This document shows, piece after piece, positions 16,365 to 24,647 of a DNA stretch of 57,997 bases. The number at the start of each line of letters is the position of its first letter. Position 1 is the first letter of the stretch. Position numbers and translations under genes: made by a program. Below the pieces are notes generated by a model. The model saw only the letters and a list, made by a program, of their open reading frames with translations, searched no databases and was not told the origin of the DNA. Source of the stretch: Streptomyces sp. NK15101. Its GTDB lineage: Bacteria > Actinomycetota > Actinomycetes > Streptomycetales > Streptomycetaceae. The stretch covers positions 1 through 57,997 of the forward strand of contig NZ_JAINVG010000045.1 of NCBI RefSeq assembly GCF_020400725.1, in the 5' to 3' direction.

Positions 16365-17633
16365 TCAGCCCCCCGCCACCCGGCTCACCGTGTAGATCAG
16401 CAGGCCCGCCAGGGCGCCGACCACCGTGCCGTTGATGCGGATGAACTGGAGGTCGCGACCGATGTTGGCCTCGATCTTCCGGGAGGTCTGGGTGGCGTCC
16501 CAGCCGGCGATCGTGTCGGTGATCAGGGACGTGATCTCGTGGCGGTACGTCGTGACGACGTACGCCGCCGCGTCCTCCGCCCAGCCCTCGACCTTCCCCT
16601 GGAGGCGGGGGTCCGTCGCCAGGCGGGTGCCCAGGGAGATCAGGGAGGCGCGGGCGCGGAGGCGGAGCTGGCTGTGGTCGTCCTCGGCCGCCGCGATGAT
16701 CAGGGACCGGATCGAGGACCAGGCCGAGGCGATGATGTCCTGGATCTCCGGGCGGGCCAGGAGGTCGGCCTTCAGGCGTTCCACGCGGGCGCGGGTGTCC
16801 GTGTCGGCCTGGAGGTCGGCCGCGAAGTCGGCGAGGAAGCGGTCGATCGCGGCCCGTGCCGGGTGGCCCGGCATGTCCCGGATCTCCGTGACGAAGCGGA
16901 GGAGCTCCTTGTAGACGCGCTCGCCGATCCGGCGGTCCACGAAGCGGGGGGTCCAGCCCGGGGCTCCGCCCTGGACCGCGTCCATCACCGAGTCCCCGTG
17001 CGTGACCAGCCAGTCGTGGGCCCGGCTGCAGACCAGGTCGACCGCCCGGTGGTGCGCCCCGTCGGCGACGATCCGCTCCAGGGTCTTGCCCAGGCCCGGG
17101 GCGATCTCCGCCGATTCGGCGCGGCGGGTGATCGCCTCCCCGACGACCGCCTGCACGTCCGCGTCCCGGAGGACCGTCAGCGCGCCGCGCAGGGCGGTGG
17201 AGAGTTCCGCCGTGACGCGGTCCGCGTGGGCCGGGTCCGCCAGCCAGGTGCCCAGCCGGCTGCCGATGCCCAGGGCGTGCAGTCTGCCCCGTACGACGTC
17301 CGCCGAGAGGAAGTTCTCTCCCACGAACGTGCCCAGCGACGCGCCCAGCTGGTCCTTCTTCGTCGGGATGATCGCCGTGTGGGGGATGGGGAGTCCCAGG
17401 GGGCGCCGGAAGAGGGCCGTGACCGCGAACCAGTCCGCCAGCGCGCCGACCATGCCCGCCTCCGCCGCCGCCGCGACGTAGCCGGCCCAGGCGCCCCAGC
17501 CCTCGTTCCGCGCCCAGGTCGCCAGGGCGTAGACCACGGCCACGACGAGCAGCAGGGACGTCGCCAGCGTCTTCATGCGGCGGACGCCCCTGCTCTTCTC
17601 CTCGTCCGCCGCCGTGTACGAGAAACTCACCAT
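16365..17633 (-). CDS. DUF445 domain-containing membrane protein
   Basis: 422 aa. The N-terminal membrane segment (residues about 21-38) is followed by the DUF445 signature GMVGALADWFAVTALFRRPLGLPIPHTAIIP (fragments: GALADWFAVTALFRRP, PIPHTAIIPTKKDQLG) near 60-95. A long alpha-helical cytoplasmic region follows, and a C-terminal membrane anchor (TVVGALAGLLIYTVSRVAGG). The family is widespread and uncharacterised; B. subtilis YheB-type members are linked to envelope stress. It lies 19 bp downstream of the ABC exporter operon in the same direction, so it may be co-transcribed. Confidence 0.9.
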   Translation of the reverse strand: MVSFSYTAADEEKSRGVRRMKTLATSLLLVVAVVYALATWARNEGWGAWAGYVAAAAEAGMVGALADWFAVTALFRRPLGLPIPHTAIIPTKKDQLGASLGTFVGENFLSADVVRGRLHALGIGSRLGTWLADPAHADRVTAELSTALRGALTVLRDADVQAVVGEAITRRAESAEIAPGLGKTLERIVADGAHHRAVDLVCSRAHDWLVTHGDSVMDAVQGGAPGWTPRFVDRRIGERVYKELLRFVTEIRDMPGHPARAAIDRFLADFAADLQADTDTRARVERLKADLLARPEIQDIIASAWSSIRSLIIAAAEDDHSQLRLRARASLISLGTRLATDPRLQGKVEGWAEDAAAYVVTTYRHEITSLITDTIAGWDATQTSRKIEANIGRDLQFIRINGTVVGALAGLLIYTVSRVAGG

Positions 17634-17645
17634 CGGTTCGACCTC

Positions 17646-18626
17646 CTACATCAGGGACTCCCGGCGCTCGTCCCGAGTTCCCCCGTACATCTTCGCGATC
17701 ACCGCCTCGATGTCCGGCTCCCGCACCGAGAGGTCGAGGAGGGGATGTCTCGCCGCCACCGCCGCCACCAGCGGGGCCGCCGAGGTCGTCGCCGGGAACG
17801 CCAGCCACTGGCGCGGGCCCTCCGACCGTACGAACCGGGCTCCCGGCACGTCCGTGATCGGGGGCAGCTCGCGCTCCAGGTCCACCATCAGGAGCCGCTC
17901 GCTCTCGCCCACGGCGTGCAGGCCGGCCAGTTCGCCGTCGTACATCAGGCGCCCGTGGTCGATCACCATCACCCGTGAGCAGAGCTGCTCGATGTCGGTG
18001 AGGTCGTGGGTGGTCAGCAGGACCGTGGTGCCCCGGGTGGCGTTCAGGTCCTTCAGGAACTCGCGCACCCTCGCCTTCGACACCACGTCCAGGCCGATCG
18101 TCGGCTCGTCCAGGTACAGCACCTCCGGATCGTGCAGCAGCGCCGCCGCGATGTCGCCGCGCATCCGCTGGCCGAGGGAGAGCTGCCGTACGGGCACGTC
18201 GAGGAGGTCGCCGAGGTCGAGGAGGTCCACGCAGCGGGCGAGGTTCTCCTCGTAGCGGTCGTCGGGGATGCGGTACATGCGGTGCGTGAGGCGGTACGAG
18301 TCCTTCAGCGGGAGGTCCCACCACAGGGTGGTGCGCTGGCCGAAGACCACGCCGATCCGCTGGGCCAGACGGGTGCGCTCCCGCGCCGGGTCGATGCCCG
18401 CGACCCGCAGCCGGCCGCCGCTGGGGGTGAGGATGCCGGTGAGCATCTTGATCGTGGTCGACTTCCCGGCGCCGTTCGGGCCGATGTAGCCGACCATCTC
18501 CCCGCGCTCCACGGTGAAGGAGATGCCGTCGACCGCCCTGACCTCCTTCTTCTCGCGGCGGAGCAGGCCGGTCTTCCGGCGGACGGTGAAGGTCTTCTCC
18601 AGCGAGTCGAGTGCGATGAAGGGCAT
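17646..18626 (-). CDS. ABC exporter ATP-binding protein
   Basis: 326 aa, the ATPase of an ABC-2 exporter. Walker A GPNGAGKST near residue 50, Q-loop in VVFGQRTTLWWDLP, signature LSLGQRMRGD, Walker B VLYLDEPTIGLD and H-loop LLTTHDL are all present. The C-terminal about 90 residues form a regulatory extension (DLERELPPITDVPG..., VREPDIEAVIAKMYGG) typical of Streptomyces multi-gene ABC-2 exporters. It is encoded with two permease genes upstream, separated by 6 bp from the nearer. Substrate unknown. Confidence 0.95.
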   Translation of the reverse strand: MPFIALDSLEKTFTVRRKTGLLRREKKEVRAVDGISFTVERGEMVGYIGPNGAGKSTTIKMLTGILTPSGGRLRVAGIDPARERTRLAQRIGVVFGQRTTLWWDLPLKDSYRLTHRMYRIPDDRYEENLARCVDLLDLGDLLDVPVRQLSLGQRMRGDIAAALLHDPEVLYLDEPTIGLDVVSKARVREFLKDLNATRGTTVLLTTHDLTDIEQLCSRVMVIDHGRLMYDGELAGLHAVGESERLLMVDLERELPPITDVPGARFVRSEGPRQWLAFPATTSAAPLVAAVAARHPLLDLSVREPDIEAVIAKMYGGTRDERRESLM

Positions 18627-18632
18627 GGTCGG

Positions 18633-19523
18633 TCAGCTTCCCGTCGATCGGTAAGAGCGGATTCCGGCGCGCCACGCGAGGCCCGCGACCCCGCAGCAGG
18701 CCGCCGCCACCAGGGGCGACGCGAACGCCGCCCATTCCGGCACCCCCGCCGGGGCCGGCCGCCCCAGCACGTACAGCGCGGGCAGCCAGCTCACGAACGC
18801 CAGCGGCACGACGTACACGACGCCCCGCACCAGCTCCTGCGCGAAGATCGTCGGCGGGTACTGGAGGAGGGTGTTCCCGCCGTACGTGAAGGAGTTCGTG
18901 ACCTCTGCGGCGTCCTGCATCCAGAACTGGGTCGACGCCCCCAGCACCATCACCGCGCCGAAGATCACTGCCCCGCACACCACCGTCACCGGCAGCAGCA
19001 GCACCTTCGGCGGCGTCCACTCCACGTCCAGCAGGAACAGGCCCCAGACCAGCACCATCAGGCCCTGCGCGACCCTGCCGAACCTCCGCAGCGCGAACTT
19101 GTCCGCCGCGACCTGCGCGAGCAGCGGCGCCGGACGCATCAGGAAGGTGTCGAGGGAGCCGTCCCTGACCCGCTTCCCCATCCTCTGGAGCGAGCCCATC
19201 GTCAGGTCGGCGATCCCGAAGGACGTGCCGGCCGTCCCGTACAGGAGGGCGACCTCCGCGAACGAGAAGCCGCCGAGACCCCGCACCTGACCGAACATCA
19301 GGAGGATGACGACGAAGTCGAAGAAGGTGACGCAGAAGCTGGTGACGACGGTCAGGACGAAGGAGGAGCGGTACGCCATCGTGGAGCGGATCCACATGCC
19401 CGCCACCATCCTGTACGTGCGCCAGGAGGCCCGTAGCCCCGTCTCGCGGTACGTGCGCCCGGAGGCCCGTACCCCCGTCTCCCGGTACGTGCGCCGGGAA
19501 CCGGCCGCCGGTGACCTAACCAC
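18633..19523 (-). CDS. ABC-2 family exporter permease (second subunit)
   Basis: Up to 296 aa from GTG 19523, which lies 8 bp inside the upstream permease gene. Six hydrophobic segments spread over about residues 45-290, with the DSLDTFLMRPAP stretch near 125 typical of this ABC-2 subgroup (pfam06182-like). The first about 38 residues contain two RTYRETG copies from a 33-bp tandem repeat and are Arg-rich; they may be leader-like or a mistaken N-terminus, with a later start at WRTYRMVAGMW also possible. It pairs with the adjacent permease to form a heterodimeric exporter. Confidence 0.88.
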   Translation of the reverse strand: MVRSPAAGSRRTYRETGVRASGRTYRETGLRASWRTYRMVAGMWIRSTMAYRSSFVLTVVTSFCVTFFDFVVILLMFGQVRGLGGFSFAEVALLYGTAGTSFGIADLTMGSLQRMGKRVRDGSLDTFLMRPAPLLAQVAADKFALRRFGRVAQGLMVLVWGLFLLDVEWTPPKVLLLPVTVVCGAVIFGAVMVLGASTQFWMQDAAEVTNSFTYGGNTLLQYPPTIFAQELVRGVVYVVPLAFVSWLPALYVLGRPAPAGVPEWAAFASPLVAAACCGVAGLAWRAGIRSYRSTGS

Positions 19524-20319
19524 CCTGCACCACCACCTTCCGCGTCGCCGCCGACTGCGCCGCCCGCCCCGCGCCGAGCAGGACCAGCGCCCAGCAGCCC
19601 TGGAAGGCGTACGCCTCCGCCAGCTCCCAGCCCTCGTACCTGCCCAGGTACACGTCGGCCGGCACCTGGAGCAGTGACGCCCACGGCAGCAGTCGCGCGA
19701 GTTCGCCCAGCGCGCCCGGGAAGACGTTCAGCGGGAGGAGCATCCCCGAGAAGAACAGGCCCGCCAGCCAGGCCACCTGCACCACGCCCTGGCCGTCGAG
19801 CAGCCAGAACGCGCTCATCGCCACCAGGTACCAGATCGCGAAGCCGACCACCGAGCCCAGCGCCACGGCCGCCAGGAACGCGAGCCACGCGCCCGGCCCC
19901 GACGGCAGGGTGAAGTCGAAGACGAGCGCGCCGACGGTCATCGGGGCGACGCCGCGGCCGAGCAGCTGGTAGGCGGAGCGGCCGGCGTTGGCCGAGAACC
20001 ACCAGGCCTGGAGGTCGGCGGGGCGGTAGAGGTCGACGGCGATGTCGCCGGTCCTGATCCGCTCGATCAGCTCGTCCTCGAAGCCGCCGCCCATCAGCCC
20101 GCAGACGGTGATCAGCGCCTGGCCGATCCAGACGTAGGCGAGGGCGTCGTCCATGGAGTAGCCGCCGAGCCGCGGCCGTTCGTCCCAGAGGGCGATGTAG
20201 GTGGAGGAGAGGACGAAGCCGAAGACGGTGTTGGTGAAGACGCCGGCGGCCGTGGCCACGCGGTAGGCGGCGAAGCGCCGGAACCCGCCCGCGGCCACCA
20301 TCGCGTACAGCCGCAGCAT
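19516..20319 (-). CDS. ABC-2 family exporter permease (first subunit)
   Basis: 267 aa from ATG 20319 with AAAGGGAG at a good distance. Six membrane segments; RIRTGDIAVDLYRPADLQAWW near residue 85-105 is the conserved amphipathic interface of this permease group (compare the DSLDTFLMRPAP segment of its partner). It is first of a three-gene operon (two permeases, then ATPase). A 120-bp array of 12-bp repeats lies immediately upstream of its ribosome-binding site. Confidence 0.9.
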   Translation of the reverse strand: MLRLYAMVAAGGFRRFAAYRVATAAGVFTNTVFGFVLSSTYIALWDERPRLGGYSMDDALAYVWIGQALITVCGLMGGGFEDELIERIRTGDIAVDLYRPADLQAWWFSANAGRSAYQLLGRGVAPMTVGALVFDFTLPSGPGAWLAFLAAVALGSVVGFAIWYLVAMSAFWLLDGQGVVQVAWLAGLFFSGMLLPLNVFPGALGELARLLPWASLLQVPADVYLGRYEGWELAEAYAFQGCWALVLLGAGRAAQSAATRKVVVQGG

Positions 20320-20336
20320 GGGGCTCCCTTTCCCGC

Positions 20337-20456
20337 ACGGACGCCGACACGGACACCGGCACTGATGCCGACGCGGACACCGGCATCGATGCCGACACTG
20401 ATACCGGCACTGATGCCGACACGAATGACGGCACGGATACCGGCACGAATGATGGC
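20337..20456. repeat. Ten 12-bp tandem repeats upstream of the ABC operon
   Basis: Exactly ten 12-bp units, alternating ACGGACGCCGAC and ACGGACACCGGC types, so the higher-order unit is 24 bp. Read on the + strand this encodes (T-D-A-D-T-D-T-G)n with mostly third-position variation; on the - strand it encodes V-R-V-G/I-S-A-G. Neither frame is a supported gene: no + strand start is near. Confidence 0.85.
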
Positions 20457-20563
20457 GAAGCGCACGACCCTAGTGGGTTCGCCCCGCGCGCCGCGAGCGG
20501 TTTTCTCGCCACCTTCGGGTCGCTTGAGGGAGTTTCGGCACGTTCCGTGCAGTATGTAATGCC

Positions 20564-22741
20564 ATGTCCCCTTCCTCCGGTACGAGCGGTATGAGCGGCA
20601 CGAGCGACGACGACCCCCACCCGAGCGGCTGGGAACCGAGGGACCCCACCCTCGCCGACCCCGGCCCCACGAGACGCCCCCGCCGTGTCCTGCGGACCCT
20701 CTTCGGCCTCCTCCTGCTCGGCACGCTGCTGCTCGCCGGCGCGTTCGCCGCCGGCTACCTCCTGGTGGAGATCCCGCCCGCCAACGCCGCCGCCGTCGCC
20801 CAGTCCAACGTCTACCTCTACCGGGACGGCACCCCGCTCGCCCGCGACGGCGAGGTCAACCGCGAGAGCGTCCGCCTCGACCAGGTCCCGCTCCCCGTCC
20901 GGCAGGCCGTCCTCGCCGCCGAGGAGCGCGACTTCCGGACCTCGCGTGCCGTCGACCCCAAGGCCATGGTCCGCGCCGCCTGGAACACCGTCACCGGCAA
21001 GGGCCGCCAGTCCGGCTCCACCATCACCCAGCAGTACGTCAAGAACTACTACCTGGGCCAGGAGCAGACCCTCACCCGCAAGGCCAAGGAGTTCTTCATC
21101 GCGATCAAACTCGGCCGCGAGAAGAGCAAGGACGAGATCCTCCAGGGCTACCTGAACACCAGTTACTTCGGCCGCAACGCCTACGGCGTCCAGGCCGCCG
21201 CCCGCGCCTACTACGGCAAGGACGTCCAGCAGCTCGACACCACCGAGGGCGCGTACCTCGCCTCCCTCCTCAAGGCCCCCAGCGCCTACGACGTCACCAC
21301 CCACCCCGAGAACCGGGCGAAGGCCGTCGCCCGCTGGCACTACGTCCTCGACGGCATGGTCGGCGAGGGGTGGCTCAGCCCCGCGGCCCGCGCCGCCGCC
21401 CGCTTCCCCGTCCCCCAGACCGCCCGCGCCGCGACCGCCCTCTCCGGCCAGCGCGGCTACCTCGTCCAGGCCGTCGAGGAGTACCTCACCGACCGCGGGA
21501 TCGTCGACGAGAAGACCCTCGCCGGCGGCGGCTTCCGCATCACCACCACCCTGGAGCCCGCCAAGCAGGAGGCCCTCGTCGAGGCCGTCGAGGAACGGGT
21601 GGTCTCCCGGCTCGACCCGGCGAGCGCCCCCGCCGACCGGTACGTGCGGGTCGGGGCCGCGGCCGTCGACCCGGCGACCGGCAAGGTCCTCGCGATGTAC
21701 GGCGGCGTCGACTACACCCAGCAGTACGTCAACAACGCCACCCGCCGCGACTACCAGGTCGGCTCCACCTTCAAGCCCTTCGTCTTCACCGCCGCCGTCC
21801 AGAGCGGCGCCCGGACCCAACAGGGCCTGCCCATCACCCCGCACACCGTCTACGACGGGACCAACCGGCGCCCCGTGGAGGGCTGGAACGGCAGCCCCTA
21901 CGACCCCGCCAACGAGGACGACGCGAGCTACGGCGACATCGCCGTCGGCGCCGCCACCGATCTGTCGGTCAACACCGTGTACGCCCAGATGGCGGTCGAC
22001 GTCGGCCCCGCGGACGTACGGCGCACCGCGATCGCCCTCGGTCTGCCCGGCTCCACCCCCGACCTCACCGCCTCCCCGTCCATCGCCCTCGGCGCCGCCA
22101 CCGCCAGCGTCCTCGACATGGCCTCGGCGTACGCGACGCTCGCCGCGCACGGCCGGAACGGCGCGTACTCCCTCGTCGAGGACATCAGCCGGTACGGCAG
22201 GCCGCTCGACCTCCCGGCCGTCGCCCGCCGCCAGGCGGTGAGCCGCGAGGCCGCCGACACGACCACGTCGATCCTGAAGAGCGTCGTCGAGACGGGCACG
22301 GGCACGGCCGCGCAGGCGGCGGGACGCCCGGCCGCCGGCAAGACCGGCACGGCGGAGGACGACAAGGCCGCCTGGTTCGCCGGCTACACCCCGGAGCTCG
22401 CGACGGTCGTCGCGCTCATGGGCCAGGACCCCGAGTCGGGATCGCAGGAACCGCTGTACGGCGCCCTGGGCCAGCCGCGCATGAACGGCGGCGGGGTGCC
22501 GGCCGAGATCTGGGGCCGGTTCACCCGGGAGGCGCTGGAAGGGACGCCGCCCCGGGACTTCGAGCTCCGGCTGATGCCGGGGGCCGAGCCGGTGCCGCCG
22601 GCGCCGCCGACGCCGGACGGGTCCGAAGAGGAGGAGGACTGGTACGAGACGGGCGAGGCGGGACCGGGCGCGGCGCGCCGCACCCCGGGCCCGACACATC
22701 CGCCGTACCCGTCGTACCCGCCACACGGAACGCGTCAGTGA
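20564..22741 (+). CDS. Bifunctional class A penicillin-binding protein
   Basis: 725 aa. A Pro/Ser-rich cytoplasmic tail, one membrane anchor (about 45-67), a GT51 glycosyltransferase (about 80-260: catalytic Glu in AAEERDF near 119, SGSTITQQYVKNYYLG), and a transpeptidase domain (about 370-650) with SxxK as GSTFKPF near 400, SVN near 467 and KTGT near 592. It polymerises and cross-links peptidoglycan outside the membrane. The Glu/Pro-rich C-terminal tail (after about 670) is low complexity. It converges on the SugE-like gene, the two stop codons overlapping within 22735-22741. Confidence 0.96.
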   Translation: MSPSSGTSGMSGTSDDDPHPSGWEPRDPTLADPGPTRRPRRVLRTLFGLLLLGTLLLAGAFAAGYLLVEIPPANAAAVAQSNVYLYRDGTPLARDGEVNRESVRLDQVPLPVRQAVLAAEERDFRTSRAVDPKAMVRAAWNTVTGKGRQSGSTITQQYVKNYYLGQEQTLTRKAKEFFIAIKLGREKSKDEILQGYLNTSYFGRNAYGVQAAARAYYGKDVQQLDTTEGAYLASLLKAPSAYDVTTHPENRAKAVARWHYVLDGMVGEGWLSPAARAAARFPVPQTARAATALSGQRGYLVQAVEEYLTDRGIVDEKTLAGGGFRITTTLEPAKQEALVEAVEERVVSRLDPASAPADRYVRVGAAAVDPATGKVLAMYGGVDYTQQYVNNATRRDYQVGSTFKPFVFTAAVQSGARTQQGLPITPHTVYDGTNRRPVEGWNGSPYDPANEDDASYGDIAVGAATDLSVNTVYAQMAVDVGPADVRRTAIALGLPGSTPDLTASPSIALGAATASVLDMASAYATLAAHGRNGAYSLVEDISRYGRPLDLPAVARRQAVSREAADTTTSILKSVVETGTGTAAQAAGRPAAGKTGTAEDDKAAWFAGYTPELATVVALMGQDPESGSQEPLYGALGQPRMNGGGVPAEIWGRFTREALEGTPPRDFELRLMPGAEPVPPAPPTPDGSEEEEDWYETGEAGPGAARRTPGPTHPPYPSYPPHGTRQ

Positions 22742-23055
22742 CCGCTCGTCGCCTTGAGCCCCACCACGGCGACGAGCAGCAGACAGACGAAGAAGATGCG
22801 GGCGGCGGTCGCCGGCTCACCGAGCACCACCATGCCGAGCACCGCCGCACCGGCCGCGCCGATGCCGACCCACACGCCGTACGCCGTACCGATCGGCAGC
22901 GTCTTGGCCGCCTGAGACAGCAGCACCATGGAGGCGACGATCCCGGCGCCGGTGAGGACACTGGGCCAGAACCGGGTGAAACCGTCGGTGTACTTCATAC
23001 CGACGGACCAGCCGACCTCCAGCAGACCGGCGACGATCAGCAGGACCCAGGCCAT
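22735..23055 (-). CDS. sugE: SMR family guanidinium exporter (SugE/Gdx type)
   Basis: 106-aa four-helix small multidrug resistance protein. The essential membrane glutamate is in AGLLEVGWSVGMKYTDGFTRFW (Glu13), with the Gdx-type Trp-Ser-x-Gly pattern rather than the Qac pattern, and PIGTAYGVWVGIGAAGAA in helix 3. Gdx proteins export guanidinium in exchange for protons. The guanidine-III riboswitch immediately upstream (23088-23136) independently supports this substrate. Confidence 0.93.
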   Translation of the reverse strand: MAWVLLIVAGLLEVGWSVGMKYTDGFTRFWPSVLTGAGIVASMVLLSQAAKTLPIGTAYGVWVGIGAAGAAVLGMVVLGEPATAARIFFVCLLLVAVVGLKATSGH

Positions 23056-23087
23056 GACGAGACACCTCCGCGAGACGGATCAACAGG

Positions 23088-23136
23088 GGTGCGTCGTCTT
23101 GTCGTGAACCCGGTACGGCGCGTCTCGTCGGGGTGC
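23088..23136 (-). promoter_or_regulatory. Guanidine-III (ykkC-III) riboswitch
   Basis: On the minus strand the sequence contains, in order, CCCCGACGAGACGCGCCGTA, CCGGGTT, ACGACAAGACGACGC. This matches the known guanidine-III aptamer (pseudoknot with CCGGACGAG, GCGCCGUACCCGG and GACAAGACGGCGC elements) almost base for base. It ends about 35 nt before the sugE start codon, and the GCGC/GCGC pseudoknot strand lies close to the GGAGG ribosome-binding site, so translational control by free guanidinium is likely. Confidence 0.92.
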
Positions 23137-23162
23137 GTCCAGGCTAGCAAAGAACGGGCAGA

Positions 23163-23192
23163 GGCCCCGGTGACTACGGTCACCGGGGCCTT
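23163..23192. terminator. Strong bidirectional terminator
   Basis: GGCCCCGGTGAC (23163-23174) pairs perfectly with GTCACCGGGGCC (23179-23190), followed by TT. It separates the sugE transcript start from the groES-like gene upstream in the same direction. Confidence 0.8.
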
Positions 23193-23202
23193 CGCGCACT
23201 TC

Positions 23203-23242
23203 TTCCTACAGGTAGAGCCCGGTTCCTACAGGTAGAGCCCGG
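23203..23242. repeat. 20-bp exact tandem duplication containing a stop codon
   Basis: TTCCTACAGGTAGAGCCCGG occurs twice head-to-tail (23203-23222 and 23223-23242). The right copy carries the last codons and the TAG stop of the groES-like gene; the left copy is a relic downstream of it. Confidence 0.95.
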
Positions 23243-23564
23243 TCGAGTCCGTCGTCCCCTGGAACCGGTCCGCGGCCACCGCGTGCAGGTCGCGCTCCCG
23301 CATCAGGACGTACGCGACGCCCCGCACCTCGACCTCGGCACGGTCCTCGGGGTCGTACAGCACCCGGTCGCCGATCTCGACGGTACGGACGTTCTGGCCG
23401 ACCGCGACCACCTCGGCCCAGGCGAGGCGACGGCCTACGGCGGCCGTCGCCGGGATCAGGATGCCGCCGCCGGAACGCCGCTCCCCCTCCGGGGAGTCGG
23501 TGCGGACGAGGACCCGGTCGTGGAGCATCCGGATGGGCAGCTTGTCGTGCGTGTTCTCGCTCAC
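23226..23564 (-). CDS. GroES-like co-chaperone family protein
   Basis: 112 aa with the Cpn10 fold: IRMLHDRVLVRTDSPEGERRSGGGILIPATA (fragments LHDRVLVRTDSPEGERRSGG and GILIPA), the mobile loop GERRSGGGI, and VEIGDRVLYDPEDRAEVEV. It is a divergent GroES relative not linked to groEL, so it may be a specialised cap or oligomeric protein rather than the main co-chaperone. The C-terminal TGLYL and stop lie in a 20-bp duplication. Confidence 0.88.
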   Translation of the reverse strand: MSENTHDKLPIRMLHDRVLVRTDSPEGERRSGGGILIPATAAVGRRLAWAEVVAVGQNVRTVEIGDRVLYDPEDRAEVEVRGVAYVLMRERDLHAVAADRFQGTTDSTGLYL

Positions 23565-23610
23565 GCCCCGAACCTACCTGCCCGGGCGTGTCGCCCGTAC
23601 CCGGGGCGGT

Positions 23611-23931
23611 TCACGCCTTGTGCCGCCGCGAGGAGGAGACGATCAGGCCGACGACGGCGAGGGCCACGACGGCGACCGGGACGACCCGCTCCAGGCGGGG
23701 CGCGCCGTCCTCGGTCGTGAGGCGGGCCTTCACGTCCGAGACGACCCGGTTGACGGCGACGAAGGCGCGTCCGGCCGTCTGGTCGACGGTCGAGGCGACC
23801 TTCGCCTTGGCGTCCCCGATGATCGTCTTCGGGTGCATCCGAATGCCGATCTCGTCGAGCGTGATGGCAAGCTGCTCGCGCCGGCGGACGATGTCCGCCT
23901 CGATCTGCGCAGGGGTCCTGGCCTCCGACAC
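23611..23931 (-). CDS. DUF3618 domain-containing membrane protein
   Basis: 106 aa from GTG 23931, preceded by GGAGG eight bases upstream. The DUF3618 signature is ARTPAQIEADIVRRREQLA then LDEIGIRMHPK near residue 5-40. A C-terminal membrane segment (VVPVAVVALAVVGLIVSSS) is followed by a basic tail RRHKA. The amphipathic middle (DAKAKVASTVDQTAG) is typical. Unknown function, membrane-anchored with the N-terminus in the cytoplasm. It is divergent from bcp across 133 bp. Confidence 0.88.
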   Translation of the reverse strand: MSEARTPAQIEADIVRRREQLAITLDEIGIRMHPKTIIGDAKAKVASTVDQTAGRAFVAVNRVVSDVKARLTTEDGAPRLERVVPVAVVALAVVGLIVSSSRRHKA

Positions 23932-24064
23932 CGCGCTGCCTCCGTAGTCGTGATCCGGTCGTTGATCGGTCCTTGTGGACAGTCTGTCAGCTCCGCCGCC
24001 ATCGGGTCGCCTCAGACCCCCATTAGGCTCTGGACGCGTAAGCGAACATCCCCGAGGAGAGCCA

Positions 24065-24535
24065 GCCATGAGCGAGCGACTGCAGCCCGGCGACACCGCC
24101 CCCGCCTTCACCCTTCCCGACGCGGACGGCAACGAGGTCTCCCTCGCGGACCACAAGGGCCGCAAGGTCATCGTCTACTTCTACCCGGCGGCCCTCACCC
24201 CCGGCTGCACCAAGCAGGCCTGCGACTTCACCGACAACCTGGACGTGCTGGCCGCCGCGGGCTACGACGTCATCGGCGTGTCCCCCGACAAGCCGGAGAA
24301 GCTCGCGAAGTTCCGCGAGAAGGAGAACCTGAAGGTCACCCTGGTCGGCGACCCCGAGAAGACGACCCTGGAGGCGTACGGCGCCTTCGGCGAGAAGAAG
24401 CTGTACGGCAAGGTGGTGACGGGCGTGATCCGCTCCACGGTCGTGGTCGACGAGGAGGGCAAGGTGGAACACGCCTTCTACAACGTCAAGGCCACGGGCC
24501 ACGTCGCCAAGATCATGCGCGACCTGGGCGTCTGA
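24065..24535 (+). CDS. bcp: Thioredoxin-dependent peroxiredoxin Bcp/PrxQ
   Basis: 156 aa from ATG 24065 with GAGGAG upstream. Thioredoxin fold peroxidase reducing hydroperoxides at the expense of thioredoxin. The peroxidatic cysteine is Cys47 in TPGCTKQACDF and the resolving cysteine Cys52 five residues later, the PrxQ alpha2-type arrangement. Cytoplasmic. VIGVSPDKPEKLAKFREKENL completes the family signature (split VIGVSPDKPEK, FREKENL). Single gene. Confidence 0.95.
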   Translation, partial: AMSERLQPGDTAPAFTLPDADGNEVSLADHKGRKVIVYFYPAALTPGCTKQACDFTDNLDVLAAAGYDVIGVSPDKPEKLAKFREKENLKVTLVGDPEKTTLEAYGAFGEKKLYGKVVTGVIRSTVVVDEEGKVEHAFYNVKATGHVAKIMRDLGV

Positions 24536-24647
24536 TCCCCACCCGGTGTGACGGGCGTCTCATTCCAGGATCGTTCCCGTTTGCGAACGGCATGACCGCG
24601 CAGAAGTGCCTCTGGAGTCTGCTCACCCCCAGAGAGGACGTACGGTC

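Noticed and set aside
16159..19395. Very long open frame on the minus strand (about 1078 codons) covering DUF445 and ABC genes
   Set aside because: Out-of-frame shadow of well-supported genes, with extreme Arg/Gly/Pro composition typical of high-GC antisense or shifted frames.
20112..20465. Minus-strand ORF encoding V-R-V-G/I-S-A-G repeats as a protein
   Set aside because: Only the repeat array translates regularly; beyond it the frame is a shadow of the permease gene, with no start signal of its own.
19352..22726. 1124-codon open frame on the minus strand over the PBP gene
   Set aside because: Low-complexity Gly/Asp/Val translation with no domain; shadow of the opposite-strand PBP and ABC genes.
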